From positions 3,730,001 through 3,794,000 of the forward strand of contig LR990056.1 in assembly GCA_905147135.1 (NCBI GenBank): a stretch of DNA of 64,000 nt. Reading direction: 5' to 3'. The notes beneath the pieces are model-generated. The model saw nothing but the letters and a program-made list of their open reading frames with translations, did not search any database and was not told where the DNA came from. The DNA is from Blastobasis lacticolella (lineage: Eukaryota; Arthropoda; Insecta; Lepidoptera; Blastobasidae). Positions 37,487-47,890 of this stretch are shown piece by piece; position 1 is the stretch's first letter; the number at the start of each line of letters is the position of its first letter. A program made the position numbers and the translations under genes.

Positions 37487-37632
37487 CGATTAGAGATAGT
37501 CCTGAGCCCTGGCCGACGGCAGAACACCAGCAAAGCGAGCGAATTCGCCGCGGTGGACACCAAAAACAGTGCCAGGAGCACGATTTGCTCGGCAAGCCGG
37601 TCTTTCCCCATTCCCTTTGACTCAACGGACAT
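37487..37632 (-). CDS. Orphan class-A-like GPCR, coding exon 1 (N-terminus and TM1)
   Basis: The exon starts at ATG (37632-37630, MSVESKGMGKDRLAEQ) and codes for helix 1 (IVLLALFLVSTAANSLALLV, about residues 17-36) followed by FCRRPGLRTISN and two bases of an Arg codon. It ends at a strong donor, CG|GTAAGTGG. GN..V replaced by AANSLALLV around position 1.50 keeps the Asn of helix 1. The frame is open a further 12 codons upstream without another ATG before a TGA, so this Met is the likely start unless an upstream exon joins. The N-terminus is short, with no signal peptide, as in many small-ligand class A receptors. Confidence 0.88.
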
Positions 37633-37955
37633 CCAGGGTATAGAAAAGCCGACCGTTCCAGTCAAATGTCATCACTGTCACTTCACTCCGCGACTTCACA
37701 CTCTCAGCTGAGCAGTCCCTTAGCTTTGGGTTGGTCCACACTGCAGTTGTAAGTCGCGTAAAGTTTGCGAGAACACGCTGGCCGGTTGGACCGCGTCTTT
37801 CTCACAGCGCTGTCGGTTCACGACTGATCGTCGAGTGGAGTGGCGAGACGCGGCGAGCTCAGCCGGCGGCGCCCCCCGCGCCTCTGCCCCCTTTAACTGT
37901 AGCGAAGTAAGTTTCGGTTATTCCACTTAGGTTAGGCGGCCTAGGTGCGGTGGTG
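37633..37955 (-). promoter_or_regulatory. CpG-rich 5' UTR/promoter region of the receptor gene
   Basis: GC- and CpG-rich DNA (for example CGGCGAGCTCAGCCGGCGGC near 37850) rises sharply from AT-rich surroundings directly upstream of the receptor start. No TATA box is evident. It is shared with the candidate divergent exon on the other strand. The exact start site cannot be placed. Confidence 0.55.
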
Positions 37956-38003
37956 ATGCGGTCGGGTTCGCTTTTCCCCGCGGTGCTGTGCGTTGCGAAA
38001 TGG
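37956..38003 (+). CDS. Candidate first coding exon of a divergent gene
   Basis: ATG followed by 15 codons (MRSGSLFPAVLCVAKW) runs directly into the consensus donor TGG|GTAAGTC at 38004, phase 0. The peptide resembles the beginning of a signal peptide. A second good donor (AA|GTAAGTTT) lies at 37907 on the same strand and could end a 5' UTR exon. No downstream exon is identified within the window, so this may be chance in a GC-rich promoter. Confidence 0.25.
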
Positions 38004-38935
38004 GTAAGTCGACGTGGTTAGAATGGGCTGGGGTAAGCACCTGGCTAGTCATAGTCTTACTTGGTGGTCACCTAGCAATAAAGTATATGATGATTCGTAT
38101 CATGTTGCAGATGTACAAGCTACGAAATAGTACGGAGTTTAAATGTTTCTAAACAAAATGGAACATAGTACAAAAATTTAAATTTATGATCGAATCGTAG
38201 TAGAGCAAAACATTGTTAAATGTAGAGTATTGTAGAGTCAAACTTTTTTAAATAGATACTACATTGTAAGACATTCAAAGAACGTACCCTGTCTAGCTCT
38301 ATGGCCTAAGGTCCCCAGACCGGCCCCCTTTAGTGATTATACCCAGCTAAATAAAAATAATAATCAATAAGTAGTATATAGTATATATATATTGTTTCAT
38401 ACTCACTCCTCTGTGTAATCAAGTGTCCGAGGGAACGGACAAGAATGACAAATAATTATTATCTTGCGTTCACAATCGAACAATGACGCAAATATTATAC
38501 AAACTAGACATCGGGTTTGCGAGTTAATCGCAACATATAATCGGTATTAAAACAATATAAGTCACAAATCCGTACTACGTACATTCACGGTTACATAAGT
38601 CCCATTTCAGATTGTTTAGTACGTAATTTCGAGTCGGTGGTATTTTCTCACTTCTTGAACTAAAAGTACACTCTGTCCTCGACTTCATTTATAATTTCTT
38701 CTATAAAAAGATTTTTTTTTATGTATTTTGTCTTAGCTCCTTATAATTAAAACCATATTTACGTATGTTCTGGTTCTGCATTTTCGATACATGAATCGTA
38801 GGTGCTCCTCGATTGTCACTAAGTATCTAGAACAAACAAAAAAAGATTTCAAGATTGGCGGGCAAATATCTATCCAAATACATAAAATCCAATAATACAC
38901 ACTTATGACATTTTTGGAAATTCTTTGCATCCTGA
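38004..38935. other. Upstream flank, no feature seen
   Basis: AT-rich and non-coding. Two GTAGAG hexamers sit close together at 38222-38240, the same motif as the CTCTAC cluster in the intron. Nothing else is recognisable. Confidence 0.4.
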
Positions 38936-38937
38936 TG

Positions 38938-39138
38938 ATTGACGACCACAGGCCCCGGGATCGATTTCCGGCCGAGCAGTAATTGAAATGATGTATTTTA
39001 ATTTCTGCTGCGGGTCTGGGTGTACTATGTATTAAAAAAGTATATAAGTAGTTTATCAGTTATCTAACACCCATAACACAAGATTTGTTTAATTTGATGG
39101 AACTGTGTGAATTTGTCAAAGCATATTTATTTATATTT
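38938..39138 (+). mobile_element. tRNA-derived SINE (family S), 5'-damaged
   Basis: It contains TTGAAATGATGTATTTTAAT, CGGGTCTGGGTGT, AGTAGTTTATCAGTTATCTA, CACCCATAACACAAG and the end AAAGCATATTTATTTAT, in the same order as the fuller copy at 44121-44388. The tRNA-like head is degraded (GGGATCGATTTCC). Confidence 0.8.
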
Positions 39139-39182
39139 TCTTTCTCAAACGTAAACAATATAATTAACGAATGATTGATTGA

Positions 39183-39480
39183 TTGATTGTTCATCCTCAC
39201 ATCTTGGAGCCAAATTGGTCGCGAACTGTGCGGTTCCAAAGGAACTTTCTCCCACGCACACTAAGGTTGTGGAATGAACTACCTGGAGAAGTTTTTCCTG
39301 GAGAGTACAACATGGAGTTCTTCAAGAAAGTGGTTAAAAGGTTTTTGCGGGGTCGGCAACGCGTGGGTGATGCCCCTGGTATTGCAAACGTCCATAGGCT
39401 GCGGTGACTGCTTACCATCAGACAGGCCGTAAGCTTGTTTGTCACCTTAGTGGTAAAAAAGGTCTTCAGAAGAGGCCACA
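39183..39480 (+). mobile_element. LINE 3' end, second jockey/CR1-type family
   Basis: The frame gives VRFQRNFLPRTLRLWNELPG, EVFPGEYNMEFFKKVVKRFL and a stop at about 39407, followed by TTACCATCAGACAGGCCGTA and GAAGAGGCCACAGCAGCC. This is a typical polymerase C-terminus plus 3' UTR. A GATT tetranucleotide run precedes it. It abuts the SINE, so one may have inserted beside the other. Confidence 0.8.
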
Positions 39481-40255
39481 GCAGCCTTCTTGTGGAAGCT
39501 TTTAAGCTTATAACATATCAGGAATACAGGAGCCGATAGATAGTAGAGCGTTAGAGCTTTGTCTCCCTTTGTTCAGGTAAATTGCTAACAAAATACAAAA
39601 ATACCAAAAAGGTATAATTACTACTTTTTTTAATTTTATCTGAATACTTGTTTTGTAACTGCTCTGCCCAAGGTATTTCAACTCCTTGGAATATAATATT
39701 ATTATGTTTCGTGGGAACCGGTGCTGTGCATAATGCCCATTATATTTAGTTAACATGTTTATTTTACATTACATTATGTAATCGTTTGTTTAGCTAAACA
39801 TAAATAAATATATTAGTAGTACAGCTATCAGTTAGTTACTTAAACATATTTATCTACACTTATAACGTTATGTTCCAATTACATATTCGAAAACAGTCGT
39901 TTAATGGCAAACGTTTTTCACGCTAGTCTCTGTAATTTTAAAAAATTACTTTATGATACAGTATTTCACATACTGTTTTAATTACAGCTGTAACATAAAA
40001 TAAGTTTTTAAAGCGGCTACGCCTCGTATGATAATCAGATACTCATGTTTTAATACTCTCTTTTATGTGCGGGTTCCATAACCTACTATGGATACCTTTT
40101 TGGAAGTTGGTTAAAAATCGTATCTCAGTAGAGTTAAAAGATTAATAGTCATTCTTAAATTCATCATCTTATCCTCTCTTCTTGGGAAATGCGTCGATCT
40201 GTTTGTAAGAATTTCATGGAGAAACTGAAGTCGCAAGTATACATAACTATGTATG

Positions 40256-40295
40256 GGAAACGACTTTGTTTTATACTTAAAACAAAGTCGTTTCC
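40256..40295. repeat. Hairpin with 18-bp perfect arms and 4-nt loop
   Basis: GGAAACGACTTTGTTTTA, loop TACT, then the exact reverse complement. It lies 30 bp left of the MITE at 40328. The preceding 39480-40255 is AT-rich with no feature seen. Confidence 0.75.
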
Positions 40296-40327
40296 TGCCG
40301 TCTGTCCCGATCTATGTATGTACGCTT

Positions 40328-40589
40328 ATGCGCTTATTACACATTCCTAAATTCAGTGACTGAATTCATAAACAAAAAGCGTGAGAGCAATTGAAAGTGG
40401 AATGTATTGCTCATAGAATAAGGTCCATTTTTGTATCACTTATATGAGGTCGCGCGTCGCTACGATTTCAAAAATCCGAGATACAAAAATTGACCTTATT
40501 TTATGAGCAATACATTGCACTTTGATTTGCTCTCACGGTTTTTTGTTCTGAATTCAGTCACTGAAGTTAGAAATGTGTTATAAGCGCAT
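40328..40589. mobile_element. Fold-back MITE family C, copy 2
   Basis: The termini ATGCGCTTATTACACATTCC and AGAAATGTGTTATAAGCGCA are inverted. Within them TTCAGTGACTGAATTC, GCGTGAGAGCAA, AAGTGGAATGTATTGCTC and GGTCCATTTTTGTATC are mirrored on the right. It shares the interior arms with 7911-8148 but has a different GC-containing centre (GGTCGCGCGTCGCTACG). Confidence 0.88.
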
Positions 40590-41180
40590 TAGATCTTATT
40601 ATTGATATTAGCTTAAACCACGCAACAAATTTTAATGCTGTTTTAAACGAGGATTAGAGGAAGGTTTATAAGCAAGAAAAGGGTAGGTAGGGGTTAAGTA
40701 GATGTACGCGAACGAAGTAGCGCTGAGCCCACTATACTCTATTTTGTTAACTATAAAGTACTGAGGCTGAATACGACATGATCATTGATTCATTCAAATT
40801 AAATACGCTAAGGCGTGGATTGATTGGTGGTTGATGTGAAAGCCGGCTTGTAACCAATAAGAAAGGCGAAATAGATAAACAAAATAGAGAATACTAATAT
40901 GTAAATATTACGACGCAGTTCCTTAAAGGCTGCAGAAACCTTGGTTCAGCCCAGACATCAACAACAGACGGAGCCTTGGAAGGCGCCATACTGTTTGCAA
41001 TCTTTAAAAACCTACTCTTGATTCATTTCCGTCCACTTGCGCATTTATCTTCGCAACCACTTCAATATTTGAAATACGAGTATAAACATGACAATATGTG
41101 TATTTGATACCAGCAGCATAATACACACTATACTTACTTACCCCTTTTTTCTTGCTGTAAACCTGCCTCTTGAATCATTA

Positions 41181-41440
41181 ATAAATAATAAATAAATATT
41201 CGTGGACAAATTCACACAGCGCCATCTAGCCCCAAACTAAGCAAAGCTTGTACTATGGGTGCTAGATAACTGATACACTACTTAAATACTTTTAAAATAC
41301 ATACTTATTATTCATAGAACACCCAGAGCCGTAACAGAAATTAAATTTCATCATTTCAATTTCTGCCCGGCCGGGAATCAAACCCGGGATCTCTTGCGTG
41401 GCAGACCGGCATGTTGACCATTGAACCACTCAGGTCGTCA
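41181..41440 (-). mobile_element. tRNA-derived SINE (family S), nearly full length
   Basis: On the minus strand it runs from TGACGACCTGAGTGGTTCAA through a B-box-like GGGTTTGATTCCC to the tail GGCGCTGTGTGAATTTGTCC and AAATATTTATT. It is one of six copies in the upstream flank. Confidence 0.88.
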
Positions 41441-41459
41441 AAATCAATCATTCTATCTG

Positions 41460-41570
41460 TTCTTTAAAAACGAATTAAAATCCGTTGCGTAGTTTGAAAG
41501 ATCTAAGCATACATACATAGAAACATAGGGACAGATGGCTGGAAGAGACTTTGTGACTTTGTTGATATAG
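41460..41570 (+). repeat. Transposon tail family F, copy 1
   Basis: ATCCGTTGCGTAGTTTGAAA, GATCTAAGCATACATACATA and GAAACATAGGGACAG recur at 63845-63930 in slightly changed form. This is the common 'fold of the host polymerase' style of RTE 3' tails. From 41570 to 42019 nothing else is seen. Confidence 0.5.
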
Positions 41571-42019
41571 TAATACGTATAATTTGATTCACGATTTAGT
41601 ACGGTGAAGAGTGGCGCTGTTGTTTCTAGCTTAGCTATATACTTAACAAATTTCTTGTAGTTCAGCTGGACTAAAAAGATCAAACGTTTTCTAGAGAATA
41701 TTGTTTTTGCGCTGTAAAAGACCCGAGTTCAGTGAAAACGGACCGAGGTCTACACTGTCTACATCAGACTCGTCAGCAAGCAGAAATAACTAGTCACAAA
41801 CATAAAATACGACATTTCATGGAACCGGAAGTAGGTATATTAAAAAGTTTTATATTACACGTTAAACCTTTTCACTTTGATTAAATACACTTGTTAATAA
41901 TTAGCCTGTTCTTAATGCAGCTGTTTAACACTCGTTTTCACTAATCATTATACATTTCTAAGAAACTCTTATCTTTAGGAATGGCCTTAGCCACCAAACC
42001 TCTACCTATAGGCGAGAAT

Positions 42020-42125
42020 TAGCGAGGCGGCTTGCACGAACTTGATACTTAAACAAAAACTTCATACAAAAAAAAGCGTTCTCATTCCTACACGCGTCTA
42101 AGAATTGGGTGCAAGCCAGTCTTAT
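42020..42125. mobile_element. Short fold-back element family D, copy 2
   Basis: The inverted ends GGCGGCTTGCACGAACTTGA and AGAATTGGGTGCAAGCCAGT match the element at 8746-8865. The interior includes AACAAAAACTTCATACAAAA, also seen there in altered form. From 42126 to 43281 the DNA is AT-rich and unassigned. Confidence 0.6.
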
Positions 42126-43249
42126 CGTTAGGGCGTAATGATGGTAAACGGCAGAGTTTCACAAACTTGTCTGGCCCGGTGACGGCGTCGCTATTGTTGA
42201 CGTAAAAGTGACATTTCAAAATGGCGGCACTTAGTTCACGTTTTGGCCACTGGGGCAGATAAGTTTGTTGTGAGAAACTGTCATTTTAAGCAATGCCTAG
42301 GGACTGAGCACTACCCAATCCACTCCCTAACTTTAAGCGTTACATAACGGCGATAGTTATTACCTAGCGGTTTGTGAACATATTTTTGTCTTAAGCAATT
42401 CCGAAGTATTTAGGCGATTCCTATGTTTAGTGTAGACTGGCATTAGTATAAAAACCGCCTCACAATTGTACCCCATCTAGAAATAATATTGTTCTGTTGG
42501 AATTTTAATATTTTAAAAATTTGAATAAAATATAGAAATTCATTTAATACAATATTAAATGTTGAAATTTTGTTAAATATCAAACCGTATTTGTGATGAT
42601 AAAGATTGATTTGTAATGCCAGAAATGTATGTAAAAATGGAATATTATTGGGCCGGCGGATAATTTTGCCAGTAAGTGTACGAGTGTAAGGATTATTTGA
42701 TATCATGTAAAAGAAGAAGTAGCTATTTTCAATTGCGTTCAGTTTTTCAAAGACGTCAAAAAATTGACAATAACCGCAAAGTACTAAAATATCTTGTACA
42801 CTATACTTCAAACAAAATTGCGCAAAAGATAAACAAACGGCTCACTGAATTTATCTTATTACTCAGTAACCACATTTTCTGGATGAACTTTCGCGTTCTT
42901 TCGCTTAACCTTAACGACCTTTTTATTTAATCGTTATCATCTTCATTTTTACATTTTCGTAAGCATGTTTGTTTGCTTGTAATCTCTTTATTTAAAGAAA
43001 ACACTACACTAAATTGCGATGAACTAAATTCAAAATTAAATTTGAGACTTTCAATAACTAAAACAAACAGTTAATCAGCAGAATCACCATAATATATCTT
43101 CTAACACAGGCTAATAAGCTTAAGAGAAGATCTCAATCACAACAATTTAAAGAAAATCTGTAAAAAAGAAAAAAAAAATTTTTCATTATTACTGTTATTT
43201 TATTTTTCAACGATTAGTATCCAACGAATAGTCATTATCGGTACAATCA

Positions 43250-43452
43250 GGTACATTGCGGCACTGGGGATCGAACTTGGCACCTCTCGCTTACGTATCG
43301 GACCACGGCTAGCACGTGTGCTGTCGCGCGCGATAAGCGAGAAAAGCGGCGACATAGATACAGCTATCTCTTTCCATCTTCGTAATGAGAGAAGGAGAGA
43401 TAGGCCCCTCTAGCTATGTCGTGGCACACTGCTAGCCTTGCATCTAGCGAGA
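43250..43452. mobile_element. Fold-back element with tRNA-like left end
   Basis: CCTCTCGCTTACG, GGCTAGCACGTGTGC and GACATAGATACAGCTATCTC are mirrored on the right by GAGATAGGCCCCTCTAGCTA, GCACACTGCTAGCC and CTAGCGAGAGG. Just outside the left end, GGGGATCGAACTTGGCACC looks like an antisense tRNA B box, so a SINE head may be fused to or sit beside the palindrome. Confidence 0.6.
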
Positions 43453-43511
43453 GGCTACGGGCGCTGTACTACAAATATCAACATAATGTTTTAAACTATC
43501 GCGGTTATTAT

Positions 43512-43672
43512 CACACATTTTAAGGGTATGTTCCGTGTTTCCTACCGCGTACCTTTGTCGACGACTAGCCCGATATTTCGACACAGTTGCATGCATCATG
43601 GTCACGGGACGACTCGTCAACAAAGGTACGCGGTAGGAAACTCGGAACATACCCTTAAAATGTGAAATATAG
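43512..43672. mobile_element. Fold-back MITE, about 45-bp arms
   Basis: Arms begin CACATTTTAAGGGTATGTTC and continue GTTTCCTACCGCGTACCTTT. The right arm is the reverse complement with one or two changes. The 70-bp centre contains CCGATATTTCGACACAG and ATCATGGTCACGGGAC. A decayed relative is at 32198-32400. Confidence 0.88.
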
Positions 43673-43882
43673 ACATAAATAGGTACCTATATTGTAATTA
43701 CCGTGAACTACGAAGACGGGTGTTTATATGATAATTACACAGTATCGACGAAGAATTTGGCATTGATAAAAACATTGGTGAAACTATTTGCTTTATTATG
43801 TGTGATTCATCGATGTTCATACATTATACTGAGTGCAGGCGTCATTTTTACCTATTTACCTCTAGCATAAAAAAAGAACATA

Positions 43883-43960
43883 TTGGCGTTAATGTCCCGG
43901 TTGTGCTCTCGCGCACGAGGGCCTGGGGTCCGCCGTGACCATGATCCAGGATTTGGCAGT
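43883..43960 (+). repeat. Repeat family B, copy 2 (short)
   Basis: TTGGCGTTAATGTCCCGGTT, GCTCTCGCGCACGAGGGCC and CATGATCCAGGATTTGGCAG match the copies at 7170-7290 and 49599-49740, then the match stops abruptly. Confidence 0.6.
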
Positions 43961-44120
43961 ACTACTACCTAACATAAAGAGAAGACCTACTTACCTAACA
44001 TACTTACTTAAGGTAAGTAAGTTACTTACCTAACTTTCTTGCTGCTCTCGTGTTTAGGGTACCGTACTCGAAGGGTGGAAGAGGAATCCACAAAAATGAG
44101 AATACGCTGTATATGTATGT

Positions 44121-44388
44121 GATGACCTGAGTGGTTCAGTTGGTTAACTTCTGTCTGCCACGCAGAGGTTCGATTCCCGGGCATTGCCGGGCAGAAATTG
44201 AAATGATGTATTTTAATTTCTGTTACGGGTCTAGGTGTTGAATGTATACAGTATTATTAAATAAGTGTGTTCCTATTTAAAAAATATATAAGTAGTTTAT
44301 CAGTTTTCTGGCACTCATAACACAAGCTTTGCTTACTTTGGGGTAGATGGCGCTGTGTGAATTATCCAAGCATATTTATTTTATTTAT
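44121..44388 (+). mobile_element. tRNA-derived SINE (family S), best-preserved copy
   Basis: The head GACCTGAGTGGTTCAGTTGG has an A-box-like sequence, and GGTTCGATTCC (44168-44178) is a perfect Pol III B box. The body continues GGGCAGAAATTGAAATGATG, TGTTACGGGTCTAGGTGT, GTTTATCAGTTTTCTGGCAC, GCTTTGCTTACTTTGGGG, GATGGCGCTGTGTGAATT and AAGCATATTTATTTTATTTA. Transcription would be by RNA polymerase III. It likely depends on a partner LINE for movement. Confidence 0.92.
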
Positions 44389-44576
44389 GTCCTTGAACTA
44401 AAATCATATATACGGGCGGCATATGATACGTGATGCCCTGCATTGAAATGAATGGACATTCTATCCGTAACATAATAACAAATCTATCCTGTATATAATA
44501 ATTTGAACTAAGCTTACCTACGTGACATTGATTAGTCGTTAGCGCCAGCATGAGGATATCATGGTAGCGACAGCGG

Positions 44577-44620
44577 CAGCTCACGACGACAACGATGATG
44601 ACGACGACGACGATGACGTA
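44577..44620. repeat. GAC/GAT trinucleotide tract
   Basis: A (GAC)n/(GAT)n run flanked by GCAGCGGCAGCTCACGACGA and GATGACGTATTAGCAGTGCG. It lies in a short GC-richer island with no open frame. From 44620 to 45339 nothing is recognised. Confidence 0.85.
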
Positions 44621-45339
44621 TTAGCAGTGCGCCAACCGCATGCGCGATGTCCCATTTCATTATTACCGTGCTCCATTAATCATTTTATTTTGTTATAAAA
44701 ACTAAAGTTTCAAGTTAGTTGAGGTTAGTCTAACTGAGGTTGCCTAATTTTGTCATCCAATTCATGGCAGCGTGTTTGCCTCTTTAATCCATTAATTCCA
44801 ATGCGATTATCCGATCCATCATATCTTTCATGATTCCAGACGCTTCTGATGTGAGCCGATGACCGTCTGCCATTTTTGTTTTGTCACAGGTTCAACGTTC
44901 GTAATGGATACCTCTATCTTTCGTTCTCGATCCGTTGCGAATCTTATCGTTTTATTATCATTGGGTTAGTTGTGGTCGAGTGATGGATGAGTCATTTGCG
45001 TAATCCACTGGTAAATAAAACGATATTCAGTGCCGTGTAGCGGGTTGATTCGGCCCTAGAGAATGTAAGTTGAACCAAAAAAATTTAAATTGTTTATTTT
45101 ACCAACTAAAACATTATAACGCATGTTAGTGAAACAGGTTGATTTTATATATTTCATTGTCTTTAGTGGTTTGCTTGCGAACTATGTCACTAACATTTTT
45201 TAGCGTTATAAATATGTAATCCCTTTCGGTCATAAATGTATTATAAATGTTTGAATTTTGAATGTTATACCTTTAACAAACCCCCAATCATTGTTTAAAA
45301 AAATATTGACGCGAAATAGTGTCTCAATTGTTTTTATCA

Positions 45340-46559
45340 CAAGAAGTTCGAATTAACGCGAAAAGATTTTAGGGCGATCACTTTTCTATTATTTCAAAAG
45401 TTTACTGTCTCCGCAACACTGCACTGCTCGTCTTCAAAATGCTTTTGGGAGGGAAGCACCTCATTTGAGCACCGTAAGACGATGGTACGCAGAAATTGTT
45501 CGTGGCCGTGTTTCTCTCTAGAATGAAATTCGTGAATGTCGGCCCTCAACTGTGATCGCTGAGGAAAATGTGGCTACTGTCAGGCAACTAATTGAAAAAA
45601 CCGGCAAATCCTCTATGAGGAGATTCGAGGACATTTGGGGATTCATCATCACAGCCCATAACAGTCCACTGCAGGACTTCGGGCCTCTCCCACGAAAGGG
45701 GAGGTCATTGCCATAATCTCCACGCTTGGCAGGCGGGTTGGAGATCGCAGTGCAGTTGATGTAAATCTACCCAGAAAGATGCTGCTGCCCACCTTTCGGA
45801 TTTGTCCCTTAGTCGCCTCTTACGACACCCACGGGAAGAGATGGGGTGGTGCTATTCTTTGAGGTGGCGGCACCACACACCACATTTGGGGATTGTTATA
45901 AGCCAAATTCAAAAAATCTTACATCATCATTAATATAAGATAGAAAGTTTGTTGCCGCTCGTTTCCTCATGAACTCGCTCCAGAACAAAAACGGATTTGA
46001 GTTGAAAGGTGTAAAAAATGTTGTTTAAGTACGCTCCCGGACTTTCAAATGTTATAGGACATGAAACATGTTTGTATATATTTCATGTTTATGTTTGTAT
46101 GTATTGATTATATATTGTTTCATGAAGGAAAGAATGCAACAGAATTCTGTATGAGTGTTCGAAAACAAACAAAATTAAGGCAGGTGAGAACAATAAGCAA
46201 AAAAAAAATTGCATTTTTTTTCTCCCAGACAGGTCCTGTCTGCACGATTCGACTTGAAGAACAAAAAGCAGTTAATGCTGAGTGATACACCACTATTTGT
46301 TAGCCCAGTGTCTTTGAAAAAGTTATGGAAAACGCCAAGAAGTCGCATCCTATTGCACCATAACAATGTTTCGACGCACACTGCGAACAAGACAAACTCA
46401 TTTTTGGCTTCTAAAAAGGTAGAGCTAGTGACCCATCCTACATATAGTCCAGGCAGTGACAACAAGCCATTTCTTTATTCTACCAAAAATCAAAGATTTG
46501 ATGAGAGGTTTGAAATTTACGAGGCCAGAAGAGGCCGTGATAGCTTTCATACGTGAATA
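45340..46559 (+). pseudogene. mariner (Tc1/mariner) transposase, decayed and interrupted
   Basis: The DNA-binding half reads in pieces: LLVFKMLLGGKHLI, then TVRRWYAEIVRGRVSL, a stop, NEIRECRPSTVIAEEN and VATVRQLIEKTGKSSMRRFE. A 238-bp repeat is inserted at 45644-45881. The catalytic half follows in two frames: AFFFSQTGPVCTIRLEEQKA, then RILLHHNNVSTHTANKTNSF, VELVTHPTYSPGSDNKPF and a final FEIYEARRGRDSFHT. In active mariners the second catalytic Asp is in HHDN; here it is Asn. The SPDLAPCD box is also lost. Stops and frameshifts confirm a dead copy. From 46560 to 47236 nothing is recognised. Confidence 0.9.
45644..45881 (-). mobile_element. Retroposed repeat family A inserted in the mariner pseudogene
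   Basis: On the minus strand it starts GGTGTGTGGTGCCGCCACC and ends GGGCTGTGATGATG, a full-length family A unit. The target repeat ACATTTGGGGATT is present at 45631-45643 and 45882-45894. Removing one copy and the insert makes the mariner sequence continuous. Confidence 0.93.
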
Positions 46560-47236
46560 ACGTCCTCATGTTTTAAAAAATTGTTTGATCGAATGAAAAA
46601 GTGTTTAAATGTAATGGAGAATACTTCAAAGAGCAGAAAAAATAATACTTTACATGTAAATTATTTTATTATTGAGTTATGCAAAACTGTCAGTGTATCG
46701 TTTATATTATAACATAAAGTTAGACGCAAAAATTTGCTTATGTACAATACTACGATAACCATTAATATAGATATTACTATTTATTTATTAATGAGTTACG
46801 CAAAACTTTCAGAGTACACTACCCCACTTATATAATTATTTAACTTTAATTTAATATTAGACGCCAGTGTAACCCTCAATATCTACAAATACTTTACCGT
46901 ACATCTCCACAAATATTTCTCCAAAAATCGTACACGTCTTGTAAACTAATCTAGCGTTTAATATTAATCATTTACAACTACCAACTGACGTTCAAAGTAC
47001 AGACATATTTAGGTTACAATTACTGTAGCACTCTGCAGTCACGGAAACCGTAACCGTGTTGTGTCATTCACCAAACATGGCACCAGCATGGAATTCATGC
47101 AACCCTGGTAACCAGAACTGACCGTGTACAGGTTTGGGGCACTACTTGTGAAAGATTAATTAACAGGCTTTTTGGTTTAGTTTAGCTAAATTGGCGTAAA
47201 GTACAGAAATCCTAAGAATTCTAGAATCCTAAGACA

Positions 47237-47405
47237 ATTGGCACTGCGCCATCTAGCCCCATAGTAAGCAAAGTTTGTGTAAAATATTTTAAATGTACAC
47301 TTATTATACGTATAACCCAGACCCGTAACAGGAATTAAAATTTATGGTTTCAATTTCTGCCCAGCCGGGATTCGAACACCTCAGTGTGGTAGACAGACTA
47401 TCAAC
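47237..47405 (-). mobile_element. tRNA-derived SINE (family S), partial
   Basis: GCACTGCGCCATCTAGCCCC, AGTAAGCAAAGTTTGTGT, CAGACCCGTAACAGGAATTA and TTTCTGCCCAGCCGGGATTC are the reverse complement of the family S body. It is missing part of the middle and the 5' end of the head. Confidence 0.82.
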
Positions 47406-47595
47406 GGTGTGTAGGCTCATTTCCTTAGAGGCCCCAATATTGTATCGGTTTATCGAAAGCCAATTTAATTCGCTAATACCAAAGCCAAGATGGGAGTTTG
47501 AGATATCATTGGACAATAGTCTATCTATACTGTTTTGAGAAATAACAGCACACTTTTATGCTAGATCTATTTCTAAACTATGTAGAATAACTATC

Positions 47596-47718
47596 ATTAT
47601 AATCTGGACGCCTTCAAGGCTACAGTGAATAGGCTGTTCCTAGACATGTATGCTCTTTCTTTGGCCGCATCGTCACTTACCACCAGGTTAGATGGCGGTC
47701 AATTGGCTGGCTAGTCTT
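47596..47718 (+). mobile_element. LINE 3' end, same family as 2-1476
   Basis: TATAATCTGGACGCCTTCAA, AGTGAATAGGCTGTTCCTAG, GCATCGTCACTTACCACCAG and ATGGCGGTCAATTGGCTGGC correspond to the last codons and 3' UTR of the first LINE. It lies tail to tail with the next entry. Confidence 0.85.
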
Positions 47719-47890
47719 TGTTTTTTTTTTCTTTATTACTTTACTAGCCAGGCATTTGACCGCCACCTCACCTGGTGGTAAGTGACGATGCAGTCTATGA
47801 TGGAGCATGCCTGTCTAGGAACAGCCTATTCACTCTAGCCTTGAAGGCATCCAGATTATATTGATCAGGGAACACACTCGCAGGCAAACC
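47719..47890 (-). mobile_element. LINE 3' end, same family, opposite orientation
   Basis: It begins with a T-run (its A-tail) and reads on the minus strand TGCCTGCGAGTGTGTTCCCT, GATCAATATAATCTGGATGC, GCTAGAGTGAATAGGCTGTT and GGTGAGGTGGCGGTCAAATG. The A-tail abuts the end of the preceding + copy, giving an inverted pair with almost no spacer. Confidence 0.88.

Noticed and set aside
37633..37665. Extension of receptor exon 1 to a TTG at 37665
   Set aside because: It is open but has no ATG; the first in-frame ATG is at 37632. Use of a TTG start is unlikely here.
44121..44200. tRNA-like sequence with a perfect B box
   Set aside because: It cannot form a full tRNA and is followed by the family S body shared by five other copies, so it is a SINE head, not a tRNA gene.
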